Source of the DNA: Ruania rhizosphaerae
GTDB taxonomy: Bacteria; Actinomycetota; Actinomycetes; Actinomycetales; Beutenbergiaceae
Assembly: GCF_009805705.1 (NCBI RefSeq)
Contig: NZ_VSMB01000011.1
Span: 98,878-162,877, forward strand
Length of the DNA stretch: 64,000 nt
Direction: 5' to 3'
Under the pieces are notes generated by a model that had not been told where the DNA came from, searched no databases, and saw nothing but the letters and a program-made list of their open reading frames with translations. The position numbers and the translations under genes were made by a program. This document shows, piece after piece, positions 16,377 to 25,259 of the stretch (position 1 is the stretch's first letter; every line of letters starts with the position of its first letter).

Positions 16377-17678
16377 GTGCCCCATCCCCGCCTCGACCCG
16401 TTCCCTCGCCTGCATGTGCGGCCGCCCTCGGGCTGGGTAAACGACCCGAACGGCATCGCCTACATCGACGGCACCTGGCACGTCTTCTACCAGCACAATC
16501 CGGACGCTCCGGTGCACGGGAACATCTGCTGGGGTCACGCCACCTCGACCGACCTGCTCACCTGGACCGACGAGCCGATCGCACTACGCCCGCGCCCGGA
16601 GACGATCGACGCCGGCGGGGTGTGGAGCGGCGTCGCCACGATGGCCGACGATGAGCCCGTGCTCGTCTACACCGCGATGCCCGGCGACCCGGCTGAGGCG
16701 GGTGCGGCTTTGGCCCGGCGCCGCCGGGACGGCACGTGGCAGCAGTCCGACCAGTTCGCTGCTCCCCCGGCGCCCGGCCTGCGGGAGATGCGCGATCCGT
16801 TCCTCGTGAGCGTCGATGGCCGGCGATACGCGCTTCTCGGCGGTGGCCGGACGGACGGCACTCCGGTCGTCCTGATCTACGATGCCACCGATCTGGAGCA
16901 CTGGGAGCTGCTCGGCGACCTGCTCACCGGTCCCGACCTCACACCGGACCTGCGCACGCTCGCCCACGCCCAGATCTGGGAGTGCCCGCAACTGGTGCGG
17001 CTCCCGAGTGCGGACGAGGAAGGCCACACATGGGCACTGATCGTCTCGCTGTGGCACGACGAGCCGGGGGTCCCCCAGCTCGATGGCGTCACTGTGCTGC
17101 TCGGCGAACTCGATCTCACCGGCACTCACCCCCGGATCCTTCCTGAAGCCGGGCACCGGCTCGACGACGGCCCTGACTTCTACGCCCCCCAAGCCGTCGC
17201 GCACGAGGGGCGGGTGCTGCTGTGGGGATGGACCTGGGAGTCCCGCAGCGACCGCACCGAAGCCGAGGTCGAGGAGGCCGGATGGGCGGGTGCACTCACG
17301 TTCCCCCGCGAGTTGTTCCTGGCCCGGACGGCGGACCGTCCACAGCTCCACAGCGCACCCGCCCCCGAGCTCACCGGCCTACGACGGCGGCCCCTCACCG
17401 TGCCCGAGAACGGCACCCTCGCTGTGCCCGCCTGGGAGATCGCGACCACCGAAGCAGGAGAGGTGCACGTGCGCCTGGTCGGCCCCGACGGTATCCGTGA
17501 GGTGTGGTCAGCCGCTGCGGCCACCTCCGCGACCGTATTGGTCGACGGCTCGGTGCTGGAGGCCTTCGTCGACGGCCGGGCCAGCACTGTCCGGGCCTAC
17601 CCCCGCGCCGGGGAGGCCTGGCAGGTGGAGGCGAGCTGCGCCGTCACCGGTTGGGAACTGGGCCCACCGACTCCCTGA
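16377..17678 (+). CDS. GH32 beta-fructosidase (sucrose/fructan hydrolase)
   Basis: This glycoside hydrolase family 32 enzyme releases fructose from sucrose or fructo-oligosaccharides with retention. All three catalytic motifs are present: WVNDPNG (20-26, nucleophile Asp23), MRDPF (Asp140, transition-state stabiliser) and WECPQL (acid/base Glu202). The five-bladed propeller is followed by a short C-terminal beta-sandwich ending in the ARTAD/GSVLEAFVDGR region. There is no signal peptide, so it acts inside the cell on imported sugar. The GTG start is set by GGGAG five bases upstream; the long upstream frame overlaps tetR and is not coding. No sugar transporter is adjacent. It overlaps the convergent lacI gene by 35 bases. 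Confidence 0.92.
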   Translation: MPHPRLDPFPRLHVRPPSGWVNDPNGIAYIDGTWHVFYQHNPDAPVHGNICWGHATSTDLLTWTDEPIALRPRPETIDAGGVWSGVATMADDEPVLVYTAMPGDPAEAGAALARRRRDGTWQQSDQFAAPPAPGLREMRDPFLVSVDGRRYALLGGGRTDGTPVVLIYDATDLEHWELLGDLLTGPDLTPDLRTLAHAQIWECPQLVRLPSADEEGHTWALIVSLWHDEPGVPQLDGVTVLLGELDLTGTHPRILPEAGHRLDDGPDFYAPQAVAHEGRVLLWGWTWESRSDRTEAEVEEAGWAGALTFPRELFLARTADRPQLHSAPAPELTGLRRRPLTVPENGTLAVPAWEIATTEAGEVHVRLVGPDGIREVWSAAAATSATVLVDGSVLEAFVDGRASTVRAYPRAGEAWQVEASCAVTGWELGPPTP

Positions 17679-18711
17679 GCACGAGACGGCACGGCACGTG
17701 CACATCGGAATCCGGCAGCGGATCGCCGTCGAGCAGGTGCGCCAGCAGCAGTTCGACGGTCCGTTCGCCGATCTGCTGATGCGGCAGTGCCACCGTGGTC
17801 AGTGCCGGGACGGTTTCGGCGGCGATCTGATCCTCGTCGTCATAGCCGACGACGCAGACGTCCTCGGGAACCCGTAGCCCAAGGTGGGCGGCGGCCAGGA
17901 GGACGCCGAGGGCCACGCGGTCGCGGGCGGCGAGGATCGCCGTCGGACGGTCGCCAGCCGGGGCATCGAGGAGCGCGGTCCCCCACCGCACACCGTCCGC
18001 GATCTGCCACCCGGCGTCGATGACACGCACTCGCGCACCGGCTGCCGCGGCGGCGCGCTGTGCGCCCGCAATGCGGCATTCGGTTGCGCTCCCTCGTCGC
18101 GCTCCCTCGACGCCCGCCAGCATCGCCACGCGCGTGTGCCCGCGGGAGAGCACCGCTTGCGCTGCAAGGGCCCCTCCCTGCTCGTCATCAGCGATCACCC
18201 CCGCAGGTCCTTCGCGGCTGACGCAGTTGGCCAGCAGCGCAGGAACCTCGAGCATCCCGGCAGCGGGCTCGTACTCGCGCAACGACATCGCCGCGTGCAC
18301 GAAACCGTCGACCTGGCGGGCCCGCAACGCCGCGACCATCTCCCGCTCTCGCGCCGGGTCACGTCCGTAGTCGGCCACTATCGTCACGTAGCCGCGTGCG
18401 TATGCGGCCTCCCGGGCTCCCTGCAACAGTCTGCCGGCGAACGGGCTCTGGGTGATCTCGTCGGTGATCACCCCCAGCGTCGCCGTGGACCGCCGCCGCA
18501 GGTTCACCGCGGCCGAGTTCGCCACATATCCGAGCTCGGCGGCCGCGGCACGGATGCGATCGGCGTTCTCGGCCGAGATGTTGCCAGTCCCGCGGCCGTT
18601 CAACACGAACGAGACGGCGGTGCGCGAGACACCCGCGAGCCGTGCGACGTCGGCACTGGTCGGCCGAGGAGCACTGGTCGGTCGGCGGTCCGGCACCGGC
18701 CCCTCCCTCAT
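17644..18711 (-). CDS. LacI-family transcriptional regulator
   Basis: This is a 355-residue LacI/GalR repressor. The DNA-binding domain SADVARLAGVSRTAVSFVLNG (residues 18-38) is followed by the hinge helix region and NSAAVNLRRRSTATLGVI, and then a periplasmic-binding-protein-like effector domain ending in VVGYDDEDQIAAE and PHQQIGERTVELLL. It is convergent with the GH32 gene, overlapping it at the 3' end. The LacI-type palindrome before GH32 makes that gene the probable target, and sucrose or fructose the probable inducer. A TAGCAT -10 element at 18730-18735 lies 19 bases before its ATG. Confidence 0.93.
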   Translation of the reverse strand: MREGPVPDRRPTSAPRPTSADVARLAGVSRTAVSFVLNGRGTGNISAENADRIRAAAAELGYVANSAAVNLRRRSTATLGVITDEITQSPFAGRLLQGAREAAYARGYVTIVADYGRDPAREREMVAALRARQVDGFVHAAMSLREYEPAAGMLEVPALLANCVSREGPAGVIADDEQGGALAAQAVLSRGHTRVAMLAGVEGARRGSATECRIAGAQRAAAAAGARVRVIDAGWQIADGVRWGTALLDAPAGDRPTAILAARDRVALGVLLAAAHLGLRVPEDVCVVGYDDEDQIAAETVPALTTVALPHQQIGERTVELLLAHLLDGDPLPDSDVHVPCRLVLRESVGPVPNR

Positions 18712-18757
18712 GTCAGCTACGGGGCGCCTATGCTATCGGTGCGACCGGTGCCGAGCG

Positions 18758-19618
18758 TCACGACCGGGTCGCGTAGAAGGCAATAGCCGACGAAGCCGCC
18801 ACGTTGAGCGAGTCGACGCCGTGCATCATGGGGATCGTCACTCGTCGATCAAGGCGCTGGTCGACCGCTGGCGTCAGACCATGCCCCTCGGTGCCGAAGA
18901 CCAGTGCCAGGTGCTGGTGATCCTCCGCGACCAACGCGTCGAGCGAGATCGCACCTTCACCCAGCGTCATACCTGCCACGACGTAGCCGGCCTCCTGCAG
19001 CAGTTCCATGTCTGCCGGCCATCTGCCCAGGCGGGTCCACGGCACCTGGAAGACCGTACCCATCGACACACGGATAGAACGGCGGTACAGGGGGTCAGCA
19101 CAGCTGGGCGTCACGAGGACAGCGTCGACCCCGAGCGCAGCGGCACTGCGGAATGCCGCCCCGAGATTCGTGTGATCGACGAAGTTCTCGAAGATCGCGA
19201 TCCTCGAACGGCGTGGGCCCTCGCTGTGCCTCGCCGCCCGGCGAGCGTCCGCGAGGAGATCTGCGACGGCCGGTAGTTCCGGCCGGTGCATCGCCGCGAG
19301 CGCCCCGCGGTGCAAGTGGAAACCGGTGATGGTGTGCAGCACATCCTCCTCGGCGAGGTAGACGGGCACCTCTCCGTGCTCACCAGCACCCACCTGCGCC
19401 AGCAGGTCCTCAAGGTCAGCCAACCAGCGCGGCGCCATGAGGAACGACCGCGGCCGGTAACCGGCCGCCACGGCTCGCCGGATCACGGTGGAGGACTCCG
19501 CCATGAACAGCCCTCGCTCGGGCTCGAGCAGACGGCGAAGGGCCACGTCAGTCAGCCGCGTGTAGTCGGCCAGCCGGTCCTCGCCCAGGTCGGCGGCGGT
19601 CAGTGTCAGCACAGGCAC
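18758..19618 (-). CDS. SpoU/TrmH-family RNA 2'-O-methyltransferase
   Basis: This SPOUT methyltransferase of 286 residues, using AdoMet to methylate ribose 2'-OH of rRNA or tRNA, has an N-terminal substrate-binding domain (to about residue 110) resembling ribosomal L7Ae-like folds. It is followed by the trefoil-knot domain with motif 1 NLGAAFRSA, motif 2 LVFGTEGHGL and motif 3 IPMMHGVDSLNVAASSAIAFY. The target RNA cannot be told from sequence. It lies 46 bases before lacI on the same strand but has no obvious functional link to it. Confidence 0.92.
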   Translation of the reverse strand: MPVLTLTAADLGEDRLADYTRLTDVALRRLLEPERGLFMAESSTVIRRAVAAGYRPRSFLMAPRWLADLEDLLAQVGAGEHGEVPVYLAEEDVLHTITGFHLHRGALAAMHRPELPAVADLLADARRAARHSEGPRRSRIAIFENFVDHTNLGAAFRSAAALGVDAVLVTPSCADPLYRRSIRVSMGTVFQVPWTRLGRWPADMELLQEAGYVVAGMTLGEGAISLDALVAEDHQHLALVFGTEGHGLTPAVDQRLDRRVTIPMMHGVDSLNVAASSAIAFYATRS

Positions 19619-19719
19619 CCGGTGAGCCTACCGATCGTCTGACCTTCCAGCCGATCTGGCATCGCGCCGTCGTCGTATCGTCATCATCAAGCGACATCGA
19701 CGACCGAAGGAGACCTGCC

Positions 19720-20004
19720 ATGGCAGAGGAGCCTCACGACATCCACCTGGTGATCGGCAACGAAGAACTGGTGATCCGTCGGCTCTACCAGACGCTCTCG
19801 ATCGTCAACGACATCGGGATCGGGCTGATCTTCCTCATCGGCTCGTTCATGTTCTTCGGCGAGAGCACGATGACCGCCGGGACGGTGCTGTTCGTGATCG
19901 GCAGTGCTCTCATGCTCATTAGGCCGTGCATCCGCATCGGACGCCAAGTACACCTGAAGCGCATCGGCTCGAAAGATCCCACGGATTCCGCACTCGGGTA
20001 CTGA
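19720..20004 (+). CDS. YrhK-domain small membrane protein
   Basis: This 94-residue protein is made up almost wholly of a YrhK domain. GNEELVIRRLYQTLSIVNDI is the conserved segment, followed by two predicted membrane helices (about 40-60 and 66-84) and a basic tail. The family function is unknown. The ATG at 19720 follows GAAGGAG; the open frame upstream lies in the divergent spacer to the SpoU gene. It converges on the GT4 gene after only six bases. Confidence 0.83.
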   Translation: MAEEPHDIHLVIGNEELVIRRLYQTLSIVNDIGIGLIFLIGSFMFFGESTMTAGTVLFVIGSALMLIRPCIRIGRQVHLKRIGSKDPTDSALGY

Positions 20005-20010
20005 GGCGCT

Positions 20011-21183
20011 CTATCGGGTCAGCAGCCACCGCCGTGCGGGCCGGTGGCCGGCCTCCCGGTCACTTTCAGCGAAGCGGATCGCGTTGCGGTAATGGACCGT
20101 CACCTGCTCGTTGACGGCGTCCCAGCTACGGCCGTCCGTCGACTCCCTCGCCGTCATCCCCATCTCGGCACGACTGACCGGGTGCTGGACCAGCCATGCC
20201 ACTTGCGCACGCATGGCCTCGAGGTCGCCCGGCGCATACAAGAAGCCGTTCTCGCCGTGTTGGATGAGGTCGATCGGTCCACCGCGAGCCGGCGCGATCG
20301 TCGGCACCCCGCACGCCTGGGCCTCCTGAATCGTCTGAGCGAAGGTGTCCATCTCCCCGGTATGCACGAAGGCGTCGAGGCTGGCCATCATGCGGGGAAG
20401 GTCACGGCCGTCGAGGCGACCGGTGAACGTCGCCCTCGGGAGCACCCTCCGCAACCATGCGTCCCTCGGCCCGTCGCCCACGATCACCACCCGCACGCCC
20501 GGAAGGTCCTGCAACGTGGCGAGGTCCTCCACCTGCTTCTCCCGGGCGAGCCGTCCGACATAGCCGACGAGCACCTCACCACCGGGTGCCAACTGCGAAC
20601 GAAGCGCGTCGTCGCGGTGCACCGGCGAGAACCGGTCGCGGTCGACACCGTGCGGCCACACTGCCACCCGGTGGACGCCCCGGTCGATCAACTGCCCGCA
20701 GGCATAGCTCGACGGCGCCAGCGACAGGGTGGCGCTCTTGTGGATGTCCTCGATACGCCGCCACAGCAGCGGCTCGATCCGACCGATCCGGTACCGCTTC
20801 GCGTATGACGGGACCTCCGTCTGGTAGACCGCGACGGACGGCAGGTCGAGTGCGTGTGCCGCGCCGATGGCTTGCCAGCCGAGCAGGAACGGTGCAGCCA
20901 GGTGGATGACGTCAGGGTCGAAGGAACGCAGGTGGTCCTCGAGGGTACGCACGCGTGGGGTCGACAGTCGCAGCTCTCCGTATCCGGGAAGGGGGACGGC
21001 CCGGAACCGGCGCACCGAGGCACCGGCGTAACAGGTCACCTCGTCCTGACCACGCCCGGCCGCGGGGGCCAGGACGAGCACCTCGTCCCCACGAGCCGCG
21101 AGGTACTCCAACAACCGCAGCAGCGTAACGGTCACCCCGTTCGCCTGCGGCAGGAATGATTCTGCGACCACAGCGATGCGCAC
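20011..21183 (-). CDS. GT4 glycosyltransferase, MgtA/PimB-like
   Basis: This retaining GT-B glycosyltransferase of 390 residues has an N-terminal acceptor domain beginning RIAVVAESFLPQANGVT and a C-terminal nucleotide-sugar domain with VGYVGRLAREK and HTGEMDTFAQTIQEAQACG, which contains the EX7E catalytic motif of GT4 enzymes. It resembles the actinobacterial GDP-mannose-dependent mannosyltransferases (MgtA family) that build glycolipids or lipomannan on the inner membrane face; the donor is inferred. GTG start. It is separated from the ABC operon by two hairpins and is probably monocistronic. Confidence 0.85.
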   Translation of the reverse strand: MRIAVVAESFLPQANGVTVTLLRLLEYLAARGDEVLVLAPAAGRGQDEVTCYAGASVRRFRAVPLPGYGELRLSTPRVRTLEDHLRSFDPDVIHLAAPFLLGWQAIGAAHALDLPSVAVYQTEVPSYAKRYRIGRIEPLLWRRIEDIHKSATLSLAPSSYACGQLIDRGVHRVAVWPHGVDRDRFSPVHRDDALRSQLAPGGEVLVGYVGRLAREKQVEDLATLQDLPGVRVVIVGDGPRDAWLRRVLPRATFTGRLDGRDLPRMMASLDAFVHTGEMDTFAQTIQEAQACGVPTIAPARGGPIDLIQHGENGFLYAPGDLEAMRAQVAWLVQHPVSRAEMGMTARESTDGRSWDAVNEQVTVHYRNAIRFAESDREAGHRPARRWLLTR

Positions 21184-21219
21184 ATGTGCATCGTGTCAGA
21201 TGGGCACGTGGAAGCGAGT

Positions 21220-21261
21220 CAGCCTATGGGCTGATGTTGCACAGCCGTCTCACTCCGACGG
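21220..21261 (-). terminator. Two hairpins after the ABC exporter operon
   Basis: GCCGTC-N7-GACGGC (21243-21261) and CAGCC-TATG-GGCTG (21220-21233) lie in tandem directly downstream of the ABC gene stop at 21286. Together they form a likely composite terminator. Confidence 0.45.
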
Positions 21262-21285
21262 CGTAGCTCCCCCGGTCCGGATACG

Positions 21286-23361
21286 TCAGTCCACCTCGGC
21301 TGCTGCCGCCGCGAACTGAGACCGGTAGAGGCGCGCATACGCGCCCTCGGCGGCGAGCAGCTCGTCATGGCTGCCCTGCTCCACGATCGATCCCTCCTCC
21401 ATCACCAGGATGACGTCGGCGTCGCGGATGGTGGAGAGCCGGTGCGCGATGACGAAGCTCGTGCGGCCGCGGCGCAGTGCGTTCATCGCGCGCTGGACGA
21501 GCACCTCGGTCCGGGTGTCGACCGAGCTGGTGGCTTCGTCCAGGATCAGGATCGCCGGATCCGCGATGAACGCCCGGGCGATGGTCAGGAGTTGCTTTTC
21601 CCCTGCGCTCACCGCGACGCCAGTGGTGCCCTCCTCGTCGAGCGCGGTCTGATAGCCGTCCGCCAGTGTGCGCACGAACGGGTCCACACCGGTGGCCTCG
21701 GCCGCGGCGAGCATCTCCGCGTCGGTGACGGACCGATGGCTTCCGTACCGGATGTTGTCCTCGATCGAGCCGTTGAACAGCCACGTATCCTGCAGCACCA
21801 TGCCGATGTGGGATCGCACCTCTGCCCGGGTGAGGTCCCGGGTGTCGACGCCGTCGATGGTGATCCGACCGCCTTGCACCTCGTAGAAGCGCATGATGAG
21901 GTTCACCAAGGTCGTCTTGCCCGCACCGGTCGGTCCGACGATCGCGATCGTCTCGCCTGGTTCGGCGACGAACGTCAGGCCTTCGATCAGCGGCTGATCC
22001 GGCCGGTAGGAGAAGTCGACATCCTCGAACGCGACGCGGCCGGCGACTGTTCCGAGGGCGGCCGGCTGCGGCGGGTCACCGCTCTCCTCCTCCTCGTCGA
22101 GTAGGTCGAAGACGCGTTCGGCCGACGCCGCACCGGACTGCATGAGGTTCATCAGCGAGGCGATCTGGGTGATCGGTTGCGAGAACTGCCGTGAGTACTG
22201 CACGAACGCTTGGACGTCGCCCAGCGACATCGTTCCCGCCGCCACCCGGAGCCCTCCCAGGACGGCGATCACCACATAACCGAGGTTGGCCACCCACCCC
22301 ATCACCGGCTGGATCGTCCCGGTGATGAACTGGGCCCTGAAGGAGGCGCGGAAGAGTTTGTCGTTCTCCTCCCGGAACGTCGCCTGCGCCGCCTGCTGGT
22401 GGCCGAACACGTGCACCAGGTCGTGCCCGGTGTACATCTCCTCGACGTGCGCATTCACTGTCCCCGTGCGCTTCCACTGCTCCACGAACTCCGGCTGCGA
22501 GCGTTTCGCGATCTGGCCGACGACGATGGCGGACAGCGGGATGGTCACGAGGGCCACCAGCGCCAGCTGCCAGGAGATCCACACCATCATCGTCACCACA
22601 CCGACGACGGTGAGTACGGAGGTGATCAGCTGCGAGAGCGTCTGCTGAAGCGACTGGGCGATGTTGTCGATGTCGTTGGTCACCCGGGAGAGCACCTCTC
22701 CCCTGGCCTGCCGGTCGAAGTAGCGCAGCGGCAGGCGGCCGAGCTTGGTCTCCACACGCTCGCGCAGCCGGTAGACGACCTGCTGCACCACCGTGGTGAT
22801 GAGGCGGCCCTGGAGCCACGTGAAGAGGAAGGCACCCGCGTACACGGCGAGCACGACGGCCAGCACGGCAGCCAGCCGGTCGAAGTCGACACCGTGGCCA
22901 GGGACGACCTGCGGCATCCCGGCGAGCATGTCCGCCTGCGAATCCTCGCCCGCTGCTCGGAGCGCCTCGATCGTTTCCTCGCGAGACATCGACGGGTCGA
23001 GCATCCGTCCGACGAGACCGTCGAAGATGACGTTGGTCGCGTTCCCCAGCATCTTCGGCCCGATGACGGTCAGGAACGTGCCCGCCGTTCCGAGCAGCAC
23101 CGCGATCAGCACCCATGTGCGGTCTGTACGCAGCTCGGTGAGCACTCGGCGAGCAGCACCGAGAAGATCGCGGGGCTTCTCGGCGGGCATTCCGAAGCCA
23201 CCGCCGGGCCCAGGGCCGGGCCGGGGGCGTTGCTCGACCTTGACCTGTGCCTTGAGCTCGGAGTCGTCGGCGCGCTCGCCGGCGGTCACGTCGGGCTCCG
23301 GCGGCCCTGACGAACCGCCCGTGTGGGCCTCCTCGTGCGGTCGTGGACTCCTCGCGCTCAC
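21286..23361 (-). CDS. ABC exporter half-transporter, canonical ATPase site
   Basis: This fused permease-ATPase of 691 residues is a half of a heterodimeric multidrug-type ABC exporter. A long Gly/Pro-rich cytosolic N-terminus (about 95 residues) precedes a six-helix membrane domain (about 100-400). The ATPase domain follows with Walker A GPTGAGKTTL, an altered signature VSAGEKQL in place of LSGGQ, and Walker B LILDEATSS with the catalytic Glu intact. The GTG start overlaps the partner's TGA (GTGA at 23358-23361). It pairs with the 23358-25088 protein, whose ATPase site is degenerate. Exported substrate unknown. Confidence 0.91.
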   Translation of the reverse strand: MSARSPRPHEEAHTGGSSGPPEPDVTAGERADDSELKAQVKVEQRPRPGPGPGGGFGMPAEKPRDLLGAARRVLTELRTDRTWVLIAVLLGTAGTFLTVIGPKMLGNATNVIFDGLVGRMLDPSMSREETIEALRAAGEDSQADMLAGMPQVVPGHGVDFDRLAAVLAVVLAVYAGAFLFTWLQGRLITTVVQQVVYRLRERVETKLGRLPLRYFDRQARGEVLSRVTNDIDNIAQSLQQTLSQLITSVLTVVGVVTMMVWISWQLALVALVTIPLSAIVVGQIAKRSQPEFVEQWKRTGTVNAHVEEMYTGHDLVHVFGHQQAAQATFREENDKLFRASFRAQFITGTIQPVMGWVANLGYVVIAVLGGLRVAAGTMSLGDVQAFVQYSRQFSQPITQIASLMNLMQSGAASAERVFDLLDEEEESGDPPQPAALGTVAGRVAFEDVDFSYRPDQPLIEGLTFVAEPGETIAIVGPTGAGKTTLVNLIMRFYEVQGGRITIDGVDTRDLTRAEVRSHIGMVLQDTWLFNGSIEDNIRYGSHRSVTDAEMLAAAEATGVDPFVRTLADGYQTALDEEGTTGVAVSAGEKQLLTIARAFIADPAILILDEATSSVDTRTEVLVQRAMNALRRGRTSFVIAHRLSTIRDADVILVMEEGSIVEQGSHDELLAAEGAYARLYRSQFAAAAAEVD

Positions 23362-25088
23362 GCTGCTTCCTCCGCGCTCAGCTGCGAGGCCACGATCTCC
23401 TGATAGGTCTCGTTCTCGGCGAGCAGCTCTGGATGCGTGCCTCGGCCCACGAGCCGGCCGTGCTCGAGCACCAGGATCTGGTCCGCGTCACGGATCGTCG
23501 CCACCCGCTGGGCCACCACGATCACACTCGCCTGTCGGGTCATCGGCTGCAGCGCAGCGCGGAGAGCGGCGTCGGTGGCATAGTCCAGCGCGGAGAAGGA
23601 GTCATCGAAGAGATAGACCGCCGGCTGACGGACCAGCGCTCGCGCGATGGCCAGGCGCTGACGCTGACCACCCGAGACGTTGGTGCCTCCCTGAGCGATC
23701 CGGGCCTCGAGCCCGCCGTCCATGGAGCGCACGAAATTGGCCGCCTGAGCCACTCGTAGCGCCTCCCACAGCTCGGCATCGCTGGCATCGGAGCGCCCGT
23801 AGCGCAGGTTCGAGGCGACGGTGCCGGTGAACAGATACGGCTTCTGTGGAACCAGACCGATGATCTGCGACAGCAGCTCCGGATCGAGATCGCGCACGTC
23901 GACCCCATCGATCTGCACCGACCCCGCGGTGGTGTCGAACAGCCGCGGCACCAGGTTCAGCAGCGTCGTCTTGCCTGCTCCGGTCGACCCGATGATGGCG
24001 GTGGTGGTCCCGGGGGTGGCGACGAGATCGATCTGGTGGAGCACATCCTTCTCTGCCCCCGGGTACCGGAAGCTCGCTCCGGCCAGCTCCACCAGTCCAC
24101 GTACCGCTTCCGGCCGCTGTGGTCGCAACGGCGCATGCACGGTGGGTTGGGACTGCAGCACCTCCTGGATGCGCTCGGAAGAGACAGCAGCGCGTGGGGC
24201 GAACATGAACATCATCGTCGCGATCATGACCGAGAACATGATGAACATCAGGTAGGACAGGAACGCCACCAACGAGCCGATCTCGGCGCTCCCGGCATCG
24301 ACCCGCTGACCGCCGAACCAGATCACTGCCACCGAGGCGACGTTCACGATCAGCATCACCATGGGCATCGCGAGGGCCATCAACCGTCCGACCTTGACCG
24401 CGACATCCCTCAGATCGGCGTTGGCCACGCCGAAGCGCACGGCCTCGTCGGCCTCCTTGACGAATGCCCGCACGACACGGATTCCCGTGATCTGTTCCCG
24501 CAGGATGCCATTGACTGAATCGATCCGCTTCTGCATGGAGCGGAAGTACGGCACCATCCGCATCGCGACCAGGCTCATCGTGCCGCCCAGCACGGGCACG
24601 ACCACCACGAGCAGCAACGACAGGCCGGCATCTTGCCGCACGGCCATCACCACACCGCCGACCAGCATCATGGGGGCCATGATGATCGCGGTCAGGGCCA
24701 TGAAGACGAACATCTGAACCTGCTGCACGTCGTTCGTCGATCGTGTGATCAGTGACGGGGTCCCGAGTGTGGACATCTCCTGTGCGGAGAACCGCATCAC
24801 CCGGGTGAAGAGCGCTTCGCGCAGATCACGCCCCAGTGACATCGCGGTCTTTGCGCCGATGTAGACCGCCACGACGCTCGCCACGACCTGCACAGCACTG
24901 ACAGCGAGCATGGCTGCGCCGATCTGCCAGATCAGGGCGGTATCACCTGCAACCACGCCGTCATCGATGATCCGGGCGTTCAGGCTCGGCAGGTAGAGCG
25001 CTGCCAGGGTCTGGACCAGCTGCAGCGCACAGACGAGCACGAGCGACCAGCGGTACGGGGCGAGTGAGGCGCGCAGAAGACTCGGCAC
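23358..25088 (-). CDS. ABC exporter half-transporter, degenerate ATPase site
   Basis: This is the first half of the heterodimeric ABC exporter, about 576 residues, with six membrane helices then the ATPase. Walker A is GSTGAGKTTLL and the signature VSGGQRQRL is canonical. After Walker B YLFDD there is Asp where the catalytic Glu should be, the hallmark of the non-catalytic subunit in asymmetric exporters. The frame stays open to 25193, but that start would overlap the hairpin of the upstream SPFH gene; I chose the GTG at 25088, which gives the usual short N-terminus, with 25178 as an alternative. It is translationally coupled to the downstream half. Confidence 0.87.
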   Translation of the reverse strand: MPSLLRASLAPYRWSLVLVCALQLVQTLAALYLPSLNARIIDDGVVAGDTALIWQIGAAMLAVSAVQVVASVVAVYIGAKTAMSLGRDLREALFTRVMRFSAQEMSTLGTPSLITRSTNDVQQVQMFVFMALTAIIMAPMMLVGGVVMAVRQDAGLSLLLVVVVPVLGGTMSLVAMRMVPYFRSMQKRIDSVNGILREQITGIRVVRAFVKEADEAVRFGVANADLRDVAVKVGRLMALAMPMVMLIVNVASVAVIWFGGQRVDAGSAEIGSLVAFLSYLMFIMFSVMIATMMFMFAPRAAVSSERIQEVLQSQPTVHAPLRPQRPEAVRGLVELAGASFRYPGAEKDVLHQIDLVATPGTTTAIIGSTGAGKTTLLNLVPRLFDTTAGSVQIDGVDVRDLDPELLSQIIGLVPQKPYLFTGTVASNLRYGRSDASDAELWEALRVAQAANFVRSMDGGLEARIAQGGTNVSGGQRQRLAIARALVRQPAVYLFDDSFSALDYATDAALRAALQPMTRQASVIVVAQRVATIRDADQILVLEHGRLVGRGTHPELLAENETYQEIVASQLSAEEAA

Positions 25089-25191
25089 CCCGTGAACGTA
25101 CACCTCGTCAGGAAAGCCGTCGCCGGAATTTCTCGGTCGGCTGACACCTCGGCGACCATCCTCGCCTGCCGTGCGCATGTGATGAAACGCC

Positions 25192-25227
25192 ACGGTCGGC
25201 GCAGGGACAAGACCCCACGCCGACCGT
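25192..25227 (-). terminator. Terminator after the SPFH gene
   Basis: ACGGTCGGCG (25192-25201) pairs perfectly with CGCCGACCGT (25218-25227) across a 16-base loop, 33 bases past the SPFH stop codon. It separates the SPFH gene from the ABC genes. Confidence 0.65.
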
Positions 25228-25259
25228 CACCTGCGCGACCACCTACTGCTGGCGAGCGC

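Noticed and set aside
22210..23310. 366-codon plus-strand frame opposite the ABC exporter gene
   Set aside because: Antisense to a clear ABC transporter, rich in His and Arg, no motifs and no ribosome-binding site.
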